Part shown: positions 55,455 to 64,000 of the stretch, in pieces
Numbering within the stretch: position 1 is the stretch's first letter
Layout of the letters: every line of letters starts with the position of its first letter
Source: Streptomyces sp. V3I7
Lineage (GTDB): Bacteria; Actinomycetota; Actinomycetes; Streptomycetales; Streptomycetaceae
Length of the DNA stretch: 64,000 nucleotides
Direction: 5' to 3'
Assembly: GCF_030817495.1 (NCBI RefSeq)
Contig: NZ_JAUSZK010000001.1
Location: 868,001 to 932,000 of the forward strand
The notes under the pieces: generated by a model
The model's database searches: none
What the model saw: only the letters and a program-made list of their open reading frames with translations
What the model was told of the DNA's origin: nothing
Translations under genes and position numbers: made by a program

Positions 55455-56105
55455 TCAGCCCTCGTCGGCGAGGATCAGGTACAGCTTCTTGCGGGCGTCG
55501 TTGATGACGGCCATCGCCTTCTCGCGCTGCTCCTTGGTGCCGGTCTTCCAGACCTGGCCGAAGGCCTCCATCAGCCCGAAGCCCGCCTGGCGGATCTCGC
55601 CGAGCACTTCCCAGTCGACCCCGCGGGAGGCCTCCTCCCAGGGAGCGTCGGGCCCCTCGTCGGCGGCCGTGCGGCCGCTCTCGGTGAGCGAGTACAGCTT
55701 CTTGCCGCCGTCGCTCTCGCTGACGATCAGCCCCTCGTCCTCCAGGAGTTGGAGGGTCGGGTAGACCGATCCCGGGCTGGGCTTCCACGCCCCGCCGCTG
55801 CGCTCGGCGATCTCCTGGATCATCTCGTACCCGTGCATGGGCCGATCCACCAGCAGCGCCAGAATCGAGGCCCGCACGTCACCCCGACGAGCCCTCCCTC
55901 GCGGACCGCCACGCCCTCGCGGCCCCCAGGGCCCCGGCCCGAAGCCGAACCCCCCGGGCCCGAACCCGGGGCCCCCAGGCCCCCCAGGCCCCCCGGGCCC
56001 GAACGGCCCGAAGGCGGCCCGCCGTCCGTCGAACCCACCCCGGCCATGCCGATGGGGGCCCTCCTCTCGATGTCCACGCTCGAATCCGTGCATGCGCACC
56101 GCCAT
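55455..56105 (-). CDS. PadR family transcriptional regulator
   Basis: A 216-residue regulator. Residues 10-75 are Gly/Pro/Phe-rich (for example FGPGGFGFGPGPWGPRG), common in actinobacterial PadR proteins. The winged helix follows (RASILALLVDRPMHGYEMIQ, then KPSPGSVYPTLQLLEDEGLI). A C-terminal dimerisation helix ends it (EKAMAVINDARKKLYLILAD). PadR proteins usually repress adjacent exporter or stress genes; here the next genes are transposon remains, so its target may have been displaced. The ATG at 56105 was chosen from several closely spaced starts. Confidence 0.88.
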   Translation of the reverse strand: MAVRMHGFERGHREEGPHRHGRGGFDGRRAAFGPFGPGGPGGPGGPGFGPGGFGFGPGPWGPRGRGGPRGRARRGDVRASILALLVDRPMHGYEMIQEIAERSGGAWKPSPGSVYPTLQLLEDEGLIVSESDGGKKLYSLTESGRTAADEGPDAPWEEASRGVDWEVLGEIRQAGFGLMEAFGQVWKTGTKEQREKAMAVINDARKKLYLILADEG

Positions 56106-56133
56106 CACTCCAGTCACAGTCATCGTCGATCCG

Positions 56134-56157
56134 TCGCGATAACTCAACGATATATCG
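56134..56157. promoter_or_regulatory. Candidate PadR operator
   Basis: TCGCGATAACTCAACGATAT at 56134-56153 runs into the perfect palindrome CGATATATCG (56148-56157), about 45 bases upstream of the PadR start. Two CGATA units are 11 bases apart. AT-rich dyads of this type at autoregulated PadR promoters make this a good candidate. Confidence 0.5.
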
Positions 56158-56197
56158 GAACCGAGTCGCCGACAATGTTTTTCCACGAGGTTCGTAC

Positions 56198-56315
56198 TGT
56201 CCTGTCTCACCTGTCTCAGCGACGATGCACCGGTCTCACTGAAGATTGACGACCGGCCTGTTCGTCTCATCGAAGTTTCACCAGACGGGACCGGCGATGT
56301 CCGGTCTCAGCGAAG
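56198..56315. repeat. Left-end repeats of a Tn7-like element
   Basis: A run of related motifs in one orientation: terminal TGTCCTGTCTCA (56198-56209), GTCTCAGCGACG (56213), GTCTCACTGAAGATTGAC (56233), GTCTCATCGAAGTTTCAC (56264) and GTCTCAGCGAAG (56304). Their consensus is GTCTCA-N2-GAAG-(A/T)TT-(G/C)AC. Arrays of such sites next to a 5' TGT are typical TnsB-binding ends of Tn7-like transposons. Confidence 0.75.
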
Positions 56316-56558
56316 CGGGGTTTGTCGCACTAATCTGTGTACTGACCGTGTGGTGTGCGGGGCTGGGACAGGTTTGAGTGAGACGGTGTCCCGCTTTGGG
56401 GTGGCTCTTGTCTCGGTTCAGGTGGCTTGTCTCAACCCAGTGGACATCGTCCCGGTGTGGACGATCAGGGGGAGCCGCAGAGCGGCAGGGGCAGGGCGGC
56501 CGATTTCGAGGTGGCCTGAGTTCAGGGCGGGGTCGAGGTACGCGGTTCGCTGGCGGAC

Positions 56559-56942
56559 GTGACGGAGTTGGCCTTCGAGGAAGCCGATCCGGTACGGGAG
56601 TTCCCGTCGTACCGGGGGCAGAGGAACTCTCCGGGCCTGTACTGGGCGGCCACGATGCTGCGGCATGTGGGGTTCGAGTCCTGGCTGGAGCGGGATCACG
56701 CGATCTCGATGGACTTCGACCCTCGGGTCACGTGGTTCGCGTCGCAGCCGTTCTGGCTGCACTGGACGTCGCCGGAGGGGGTGCGGCTGTCCCACGCGCC
56801 GGACTACTTCGCCCGGCGGGCCGATGGATCGGCCGTGGTGGTGGACTGCCGGCCGGAAGCCCGTCGGAGCAAGCCGCGGGACCTTGAGAAGTCTGCCACC
56901 GCCACTGCCGCTGGCTCCTCGGCGATGAGCAACACGATCTGA
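56559..56942 (+). pseudogene. TnsA-like endonuclease fragment
   Basis: The N-terminal two-thirds of a TnsA-type transposase endonuclease: VREFPSYRGQRNSPGLYWAA, HVGFESWLERDHAISMDFDP and the PD-(D/E)xK-type active site HAPDYFARRADGSAVVVDCR, with arginine where lysine is usual. After KPRDLEK the sequence no longer fits the family and ends at 56942. In another frame the same DNA already encodes a TniQ-like tail, so a deletion near 56885 fused the two. Confidence 0.8.
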
Positions 56943-57319
56943 CGCGACTGCCCGAGGTTCTGCGGGCCAACCTCCAACATCACCGGATCGTCCGCCGGGG
57001 CACCCATCCCTCCACCGCGCTAGCCTTCATCGACGCCCGCGACCGCCTGACCAGGTGGTTCACCGGTGAGAGAAGCGGAGAGCCCCTTCGGCAGAGGTGG
57101 AACCGCCGGCTCGAAGTGCTCGGTGAGGATCCGTTCGGTGATCCCCACCGCCCCTCCGAGTCCCGGATCGAAGTGGCCACCTACCCCGAAGTCATCGTGC
57201 TCACCGGCCTGTTTGCCTCCCCGCACTGGCGGGACCATCCCCAACTGCCTGCGGAGGCAGCACGCCGTTTCGGCATTGCTCAGACGCAGCTCGCGTCGGG
57301 ACTGGTCCGGAAACTGTGA
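56888..57319 (+). pseudogene. TniQ-like C-terminal fragment
   Basis: A startless frame reading EVCHRHCRWLLGDEQHDLTR, LPEVLRANLQHHRIVRRG, then a linker and PFGDPHRPSESRIEVATYPE, VIVLTGLFASPHWRDHPQLP to a TGA at 57319. CxRHxRWL with the Cys/His pair matches TniQ-family target-selection proteins. The middle transposition genes (TnsB and TnsC equivalents), expected between TnsA and TniQ, are entirely missing. Confidence 0.65.
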
Positions 57320-57353
57320 CAGCGGCCGGCGCACCATCTGACAGGCTTTGATC

Positions 57354-58013
57354 ATGAACATGCACAGCGTTTTGCTCTATGGGTGCGCGGCCGTCGTCGT
57401 CGTGTTGGGACTTCGACTCTTGGTGACGCTCGCCGCGAAGGGCTGCGACGAGACGCCTCCTCCACTGGCCTTGCTGCGGACGTGGCGGCGGCCGACCCCC
57501 AGGGCTGCCACGGGGCTGGTGGCCACCATGGCGATGCTCGGTGTGGCCCAAGTGGTTGTCCCCGCCATGATCAATGAGTTGGAGCGACACCCTCATGGTG
57601 CATGGTGGCAAGCCGTGACCGCCTTGATGGTGCAGTCGTCAGGATGGCCCCAGCTCCTGTTCAACCTGGCCGCACTCGCGGTTGTCGCTCCGGTCGCCGA
57701 GCGACTATTTGGCCCCTGGTGGATGTTGCTGGTCTTTGCGACAAGCGGTGTGACGGCCCAAGCGGTCAGCATGGCCGGCTGGAGCCTCCAAGGAGGCGGC
57801 GACTCGGTAGCGATCTGTGGCCTTGTGGGCGCACTCGCTACCTGGTACGCGGTGCGCGGCAGCGTCATCGCCCTGCGGCGAGTGGCTCCCCTCATCCCCG
57901 CCGCAGGTCTTGTTCTGTGCCTTCTCACCAACAACCACGGCATGGGCCTCCTTGTCGGCTGCGCGCTGGGGGCCGGACTGGCAATCCCTGCTCGCCCGCC
58001 CCTGGCAGCCTGA
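57354..58013 (+). CDS. Rhomboid-like membrane protein (probable transposon cargo)
   Basis: A 219-residue protein with six to seven membrane helices. SSGWPQLLFNLAALAVVAPV near residue 95 aligns with the rhomboid H-x-x-x-N helix but lacks the His. GGGDSVAICGLVGALATWYA near residue 140 aligns with the serine-nucleophile helix, with the serine kept but GxSG changed to GDSV. NNHGMGLLVGCALG near residue 195 retains a candidate His. It may be a protease with altered active site or an inactive rhomboid. It is the only intact gene inside the Tn7-like remnant. Confidence 0.7.
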   Translation: MNMHSVLLYGCAAVVVVLGLRLLVTLAAKGCDETPPPLALLRTWRRPTPRAATGLVATMAMLGVAQVVVPAMINELERHPHGAWWQAVTALMVQSSGWPQLLFNLAALAVVAPVAERLFGPWWMLLVFATSGVTAQAVSMAGWSLQGGGDSVAICGLVGALATWYAVRGSVIALRRVAPLIPAAGLVLCLLTNNHGMGLLVGCALGAGLAIPARPPLAA

Positions 58014-58391
58014 CTCAGCGTGACGGCTGGCGGCCAGATAGCTCCCCAGGAACTGGCCGCCCGTGGGGAATTACAACTGGCCACTGACAAAACTGCCACC
58101 TTCACTGCGAATCCTGGAGCAGAGCGTCTCACCATCCTGACAAAGCCCAGTCCGGGAAGTCCCGGCCTCGCCATGATCGATGAGACGCGAACTCGGCGCC
58201 GTACTCAGCCCCTCCCGAAGCCCACGGCCTCCGCGCTCTGAGTCGCAAGCCGATCTGTCACCCCACAGGTCAGCGGCCCTGTCTCGTCAAGATCTAATGA
58301 GACGGGACAGGCGAGCCGGGCCTGGATGATGGCGGCAGCGTGCCACCAGCGGCTGTTGGACGACCCGGGGAAACCCCTGTGCGGGTGCTCG
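58014..58391. other. Gap of about 380 bp with the transposon right end
   Basis: Apart from the end motif at 58278-58309 there is no supported gene. A 73-codon frame at 58020 has no ribosome-binding site or family-like sequence. The region is slightly less GC-rich than the backbone. Confidence 0.55.
58278..58309. repeat. Right-end motif of the Tn7-like element
   Basis: TGAGACGGGACA at 58298-58309 is the reverse complement of TGTCCCGTCTCA and matches the left terminus TGTCCTGTCTCA at 11 of 12 positions. On the reverse strand the site continues as GTCTCATTAGATCTTGAC, sharing GTCTCA and TTGAC with the left repeats. A second, opposite GTCTCGTCAAG lies directly next to it (58281). No target duplication flanks it. 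Confidence 0.6.
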
Positions 58392-58742
58392 CTAGGCTCG
58401 CGCCAAGTCTAACGATCCCGGTTTCACATGCTCATGTTGCGGCGACCGGTCCCGCTCGAGCCACGACTCGTAGCCCACGTGACCGACCATCGTCACCGCC
58501 CAGTGCCAGCCCGCAAAGCTCTCCCCGCCCTTCGTCCAGCGGAACGGACGTACCGGCTCAACCTCCTCGAAGCGCAGGTCCCAGGCCTTACCCAACGGCA
58601 ACCTATGACGCTCCGCAGAACTCAGAAAGTCCAGCTCAAACGCCGAAAGCGCCTCGTCACCGAATGCTCGTGCAGGTGTGGCCACCGTCGTCCCGCCCCT
58701 CGCAAGCCCAACAGCCGCGAACGTAGGGCAGCGACCCGTCAA
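58392..58742 (-). pseudogene. Second TnsA-like fragment
   Basis: On the minus strand, reading inward from the outer repeats: ALSAFELDFLSSAERHRLPL, WDLRFEEVEPVRPFRWTKGG, ESFAGWHWAVTMVGHVGYES, then WLERD, after which the frame is unrelated and stops. It is a different copy from the one at 56559: it keeps the N-terminal region and lacks the nuclease motif. The TTG at 58742 is a possible start. Confidence 0.7.
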
Positions 58743-58743
58743 A

Positions 58744-58781
58744 CTTCAGTGAGAACGGTCAAACTTCACTGAGACGAGTCA
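58744..58781. repeat. Outer inverted end repeats
   Basis: Two sites 20 bases apart in the orientation opposite to the left end: CTTCAGTGAGAAC (58744-58756) and CTTCACTGAGAC (58764-58775), each preceded by GTCAAA. Reverse-complemented they read GTCTCAGTGAAGTTTGAC, the same consensus as the left repeats. The outer edge may be TGAGACGAGTCA (58770-58781). Confidence 0.7.
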
Positions 58782-58830
58782 GCGGCAAACCAGTTGAGGA
58801 GCGGCCCGCGCCGGGACAGGGTCTGCGGTC

Positions 58831-59382
58831 ATGGAGTTCTTCTGCCACCACCGTGACCGGACCGGCTCCCTGCCCCTGCGCGACGAGCGGCTGGAGGCGC
58901 ACTGGGCCTACATGGACCAGTACGCCGCCGAGATGATCGCCCGCGGCCCGACACTCACGGCCGACCGGGACACCCTCACCGGCAGCGTCCACATCCTCGA
59001 CCTCCCGGACCCCGCGGCCGCCCGCGCGTTCGCCCTCGACGAGCCCAACTACCAGGCGGGGGTGTACCGGGACGTGCTCCTGTTCCGGTGGCGCAACCTG
59101 CTGGGGCGGACGATGTGGGACTTCGCCGGCGGGCGGACAGGGGGCAACCGGTACCTGGTGCTCGGTCTGGGCACCGACGGGGCGGCCGCGGCCGATCTCG
59201 TCGTACCGCCCGTGACCGACGAACTCATCGCGTACGGACCGCTGTTGTCCGACGACGGCACCGCATGGCTCGGCGCGGCGGCGCTGGTACGCGCGCCGGA
59301 CCCGGACGCGGCGCGCGCCGCCCTGTCATCGGCTCCGTACACCCACGTCGAGGTCCACGACTGGCAGTTCGGTGGGCGGTAG
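58831..59382 (+). CDS. YCII-domain protein with duplicated fold
   Basis: A 183-residue cytoplasmic protein. The first half is a YCII domain (HWAYMDQYAAEMIARGPTLT, then GSVHILDLPDPAAARAFALD and AGVYRDVLLFRWRN). The second half repeats the pattern more weakly (DELIAYGPLLSDDGTAWLGA and APDPDAARAALSSAPYTHVE). Two YCII units in one chain imitate the dimer of single-domain members. The activity is unknown; some YCII proteins are dehalogenases or muconolactone-type isomerases. It is the first intact gene after the transposon remains. Confidence 0.87.
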   Translation: MEFFCHHRDRTGSLPLRDERLEAHWAYMDQYAAEMIARGPTLTADRDTLTGSVHILDLPDPAAARAFALDEPNYQAGVYRDVLLFRWRNLLGRTMWDFAGGRTGGNRYLVLGLGTDGAAAADLVVPPVTDELIAYGPLLSDDGTAWLGAAALVRAPDPDAARAALSSAPYTHVEVHDWQFGGR

Positions 59383-59456
59383 TAACCGTCGGCGGGAGGC
59401 CGTGGCGCCGTAATTCCCTTGACATCAGGCGCCCTTGTAACGGGACTCTGACCCAC

Positions 59457-60800
59457 GTGGCTTCTCCCCGGGCACCCCGTCTGCTCCCCCGGCTCCGGCT
59501 GCCGGTGGCGTATCAAGTGCTGTTCTCCCAGCCCAGGTTCCGGCGGCTGCTGCCGGCCCTGGCCGCGTCGGATCTCGGTGACGGGATGAGTGTCGTCGCC
59601 GTGCCGTGGCTGGCCATTCTGGTCGCGCCTCCCGGTCGGTCGGGGCTGTTCGTGGGGGCCGCCGTGGCCGCGTACGCGCTGCCCGGAGCCGCCGGGGCGC
59701 TGCTCTTCGGGCGGTGGCTGCGGCGGCGGCCCGCGCGGCGGCTGCTGGCCGTGGACGGCTGGCTCCGCGCGGTGCTGCTCGGATGCGTGCCGCTGGCCTG
59801 GGCCACGGGGGCGCTGCACCCGGCCGTGTACGTCGGCCTGCTCGCCGGATCGTCGCTGCTGCACGCCTGGGGCAGTGCGGGGAAGTACGCGCTGCTCGCC
59901 CAGATCCTTCCCCCGGAGCAGCGGCTGGCGGCGAACTCGCTGGTGAGCGCGAGCGCGACGGCCGCGGTCATCGTCGGGCCCGCGGTGGCCGGGTTCCTGA
60001 CGACGGCGGTCAGCCCCGCGTGGATCATCGGGCTCGACGCCGTGACCTTCGCCGTCCTGGCGGTCCAGGTCGGCCGCCTCGGCGACGCGGCCGACGCGAC
60101 CGGCGCGGCGCAGGCGGACGTTCCCCTCGGGACCGGCCAACAGGCGGCGGGGATGAGGGTGTTGCGGGGGCAGCCCGAACTCCTCGGGATCCTCGTCGTG
60201 ACGTGGTTCTTCAACTTCCTCTACGGACCCGTGGAAGTAGCCCTCCCCCTGCACGTCACCAAGGATCTGCACGCCGACGCGAGCCTGCTCGGCGTGTACT
60301 GGGCGCTCTTCGGCGTGGGCGCGGTGCTGGGCAGCGTCGCCGTGGGCGCCCTGCGCAGACTGCCGCTGTGGCCGGTCATGCTCGGCATCGTCGCCGGGTG
60401 GGGTCTGACGCTCGTGCCGTTCGGCCTGGACGCACCCGCGTCCGTCACCGTCGCCTGTTTCGCCCTGGGCGGGGTGATCTACGGGCCGTTCACCGCGATG
60501 TCCTTCACCCTCTTCCAGGAGCGGACGCCGCAGGCCCTGCTGACGACGGTCCTGGCCGTCCGGGGCGCGGCGCTGCTCACCGCGTCGCCCGGGGGCACCG
60601 CTCTCGGCGGTCCTCTCACCGCCGCGCTGGGACCGCGTTCGGTGCTCGCCGTCTCCGGGGTCACGACGGTCGCCCTGGCCGTCGTCGCCGCGGCGGGCAT
60701 GGTGATCGGGGAACGGCGGCGTACGCGGTCGCGGCCCGTGCGGGAGGCCAGGCCGGAACGATCAGAATCGGAGAAGCGCCGGACACCCGGCCCCACCTAG
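59457..60800 (+). CDS. MFS transporter (enterobactin exporter-like group)
   Basis: A 447-residue major facilitator exporter with about twelve helices (LAASDLGDGMSVVAVPWLAI near residue 35 is the first). It resembles the MFS_3/EntS group. A TTGACA at 59419-59424 lies about 33 bases before the GTG, which would fit a leaderless transcript, although the matching -10 (near 59442) is poor. No ribosome-binding site is seen at the GTG. The UvrA-like gene follows after 120 bases with its own repeat-containing promoter region. Confidence 0.88.
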   Translation: MASPRAPRLLPRLRLPVAYQVLFSQPRFRRLLPALAASDLGDGMSVVAVPWLAILVAPPGRSGLFVGAAVAAYALPGAAGALLFGRWLRRRPARRLLAVDGWLRAVLLGCVPLAWATGALHPAVYVGLLAGSSLLHAWGSAGKYALLAQILPPEQRLAANSLVSASATAAVIVGPAVAGFLTTAVSPAWIIGLDAVTFAVLAVQVGRLGDAADATGAAQADVPLGTGQQAAGMRVLRGQPELLGILVVTWFFNFLYGPVEVALPLHVTKDLHADASLLGVYWALFGVGAVLGSVAVGALRRLPLWPVMLGIVAGWGLTLVPFGLDAPASVTVACFALGGVIYGPFTAMSFTLFQERTPQALLTTVLAVRGAALLTASPGGTALGGPLTAALGPRSVLAVSGVTTVALAVVAAAGMVIGERRRTRSRPVREARPERSESEKRRTPGPT

Positions 60801-60815
60801 CCTGGCCGTCACCCC

Positions 60816-60855
60816 TATCGCTCGCACTCTTCGATTATCGCTCGCACTCTTCGAT
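60816..60855. promoter_or_regulatory. Perfect 20-bp tandem repeat upstream of the UvrA-like gene
   Basis: TATCGCTCGCACTCTTCGAT occurs at 60816-60835 and again, without a gap, at 60836-60855, about 65 bases before the ATG. A 20-base period places both copies on nearly the same DNA face, as expected for cooperative binding of a regulator. Confidence 0.6.
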
Positions 60856-60920
60856 CAGAACGACCCCGACGGAGTCCGACCGCGCAGGCGGTCCGCCCGA
60901 AAGATGGAGACCCGATAAGC

Positions 60921-63305
<2,385 letters not shown>

Positions 63306-63420
63306 CTCAGGAGGGGCGGCGGTGGCTTGTGGGCCGAGGCCCCCAACCGGCCCCGACTGAAGCCACTCCTCCCGAATTGGCCTTGGCCGCCCCCGCTCCC
63401 CTCCCCCTACCGTCGGCGAC

Positions 63421-64000
63421 ATGCTGCGCTTGCGAATCGTCGACGCCTTTGCCGACCGTCCCTTCTCCGGCAACCCGGCCGGGGTCCTGCTCCTCGACTC
63501 CTTCCCCGACGACGGGTGGATGCAGAACGTCGCCATGGAGGTCAACCACGCCGAGACGGCGTTCGCGCACCGGTTGCCGGAAGGCGGGGCGGCGGACTGG
63601 GCGCTGCGGTGGTTCACGCCCGTCACGGAGGTCGCGATGTGCGGGCACGCCACGCTCGCCACGGCCCACGTGCTGCACGCCACCGGCGCCCACGAGGGGC
63701 CGGTGCGGTTCGCCACCCGTAGTGGCGTGCTCGTCGCGACGCCCGGCGCGGACGGGTCGATCACCCTGGACTTCCCGACCGCCCCGCTGACGCGGGTCGA
63801 CGTACCGGCCGGGGTCGCCGAGGCGCTCGGGGCGGAGCCGGTCGCGGCGTACGACACCGGGCCGAACGTCGGCGACCTGCTGGTGGAGCTCGCCGACGAG
63901 CAGACCGTCCTCGGCCTCGCGCCCGATCACAAGGCGCTCGCCGGGCACTCCCGGCGCGGCATCATCGCCACCGCCCGGGCCACGGACCCGGCCGGCGGCC
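63421..64000 (+). CDS. PhzF family isomerase (partial, runs off the window)
   Basis: The first 193 codons of a PhzF-type (diaminopimelate epimerase-fold) protein. It begins MLRLRIVDAFADRPFSGNPA, and the family's catalytic glutamate is in MEVNHAETAFAH near residue 45. RWFTPVTEVAMCGHATLATA near residue 70 is highly conserved. PhzF of Pseudomonas isomerises trans-2,3-dihydro-3-hydroxyanthranilate in phenazine synthesis, but most homologues have other, unknown roles. The 3' end lies beyond position 64000. Confidence 0.92.
   Translation, partial: MLRLRIVDAFADRPFSGNPAGVLLLDSFPDDGWMQNVAMEVNHAETAFAHRLPEGGAADWALRWFTPVTEVAMCGHATLATAHVLHATGAHEGPVRFATRSGVLVATPGADGSITLDFPTAPLTRVDVPAGVAEALGAEPVAAYDTGPNVGDLLVELADEQTVLGLAPDHKALAGHSRRGIIATARATDPAGG

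Noticed and set aside
58020..58241. 73-codon frame after the rhomboid-like gene
   Set aside because: Weak start, no conserved-looking core, and it lies in the noncoding end of the Tn7-like element.
56198..58781. Reading the repeated GTCTCA sites as a CRISPR array
   Set aside because: Units are irregularly spaced (20, 31 and 40 bp), occur in both orientations at opposite ends, and enclose transposition-gene fragments.

Overview
The window is chromosomal DNA of a Streptomyces or very close relative. The evidence is the very high GC content, heavy use of GTG and TTG starts, leaderless-looking genes, a divergent third EF-Tu of the Streptomyces tuf3 type, several LxxC lipoproteins, a PadR regulator with a Gly/Pro-rich N-terminus, and many paralogous EamA and MFS exporters. 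No rRNA, convincing tRNA or CRISPR array was found.

Positions 1-37030 are mostly a conserved housekeeping and physiology backbone. In order it carries: YigZ, an APC permease, a SixA-type phosphatase, a CoA-binding protein, pobA, a YbaK deacylase, a divergent XRE-cupin/EamA pair, two left-handed beta-helix proteins (acetyltransferase and gamma-carbonic anhydrase-like), DedA, a three-gene stretch around a 1,492-residue TPR-CHAT protein, a thioesterase-fold protein, an MFS exporter overlapping a spermidine-synthase-like gene, tuf3, a TVP38 protein, uppP, a secreted BNR-repeat protein with a lipoprotein partner, lnt, a Gfo/Idh/MocA oxidoreductase, DinB, a uracil-DNA glycosylase gene carrying a frameshift in its active-site motif, a peptide-binding lipoprotein, two SDR/FabG genes, and a translationally coupled DUF3037/HipA-like kinase pair.

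Positions 37040-47900 form an accessory region full of broken genes. It contains a degenerate tyrosine integrase, an Rhs/YD-repeat fragment, a MazG-Nudix fusion followed by a Nudix gene with a disrupted tail and a truncated endonuclease/phosphatase gene, an intact P450 between strong hairpins, a complete IS110-family transposase gene with a long 5' noncoding end that may encode a bridge RNA, and the tails or heads of an LAxTG cell-wall protein, an arsenite-type permease and a metallo-beta-lactamase-fold hydrolase.

Positions 47937-56157 return to mostly intact genes. There is a Tat-type Rieske lipoprotein, then a LysR gene whose 5' end was lost in a rearrangement that left a 35-bp duplication and an EamA tail. 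A MocR-type regulator is divergent from two FMN-binding genes across a 12-bp palindrome. Two EamA exporters, a Clp-N protein and a PadR regulator follow.

Positions 56198-58781 look like the remains of one or two Tn7-like transposons. Repeated GTCTCA-type end motifs occur in opposite orientations on the two sides. Between them are a TnsA-like fragment fused by deletion to a TniQ-like tail, a rhomboid-like membrane protein as probable cargo, and a second TnsA-like fragment. The window ends with a YCII-domain protein, an MFS exporter, a UvrA-like ABC ATPase behind a perfect 20-bp tandem repeat, and the start of a PhzF-family gene.
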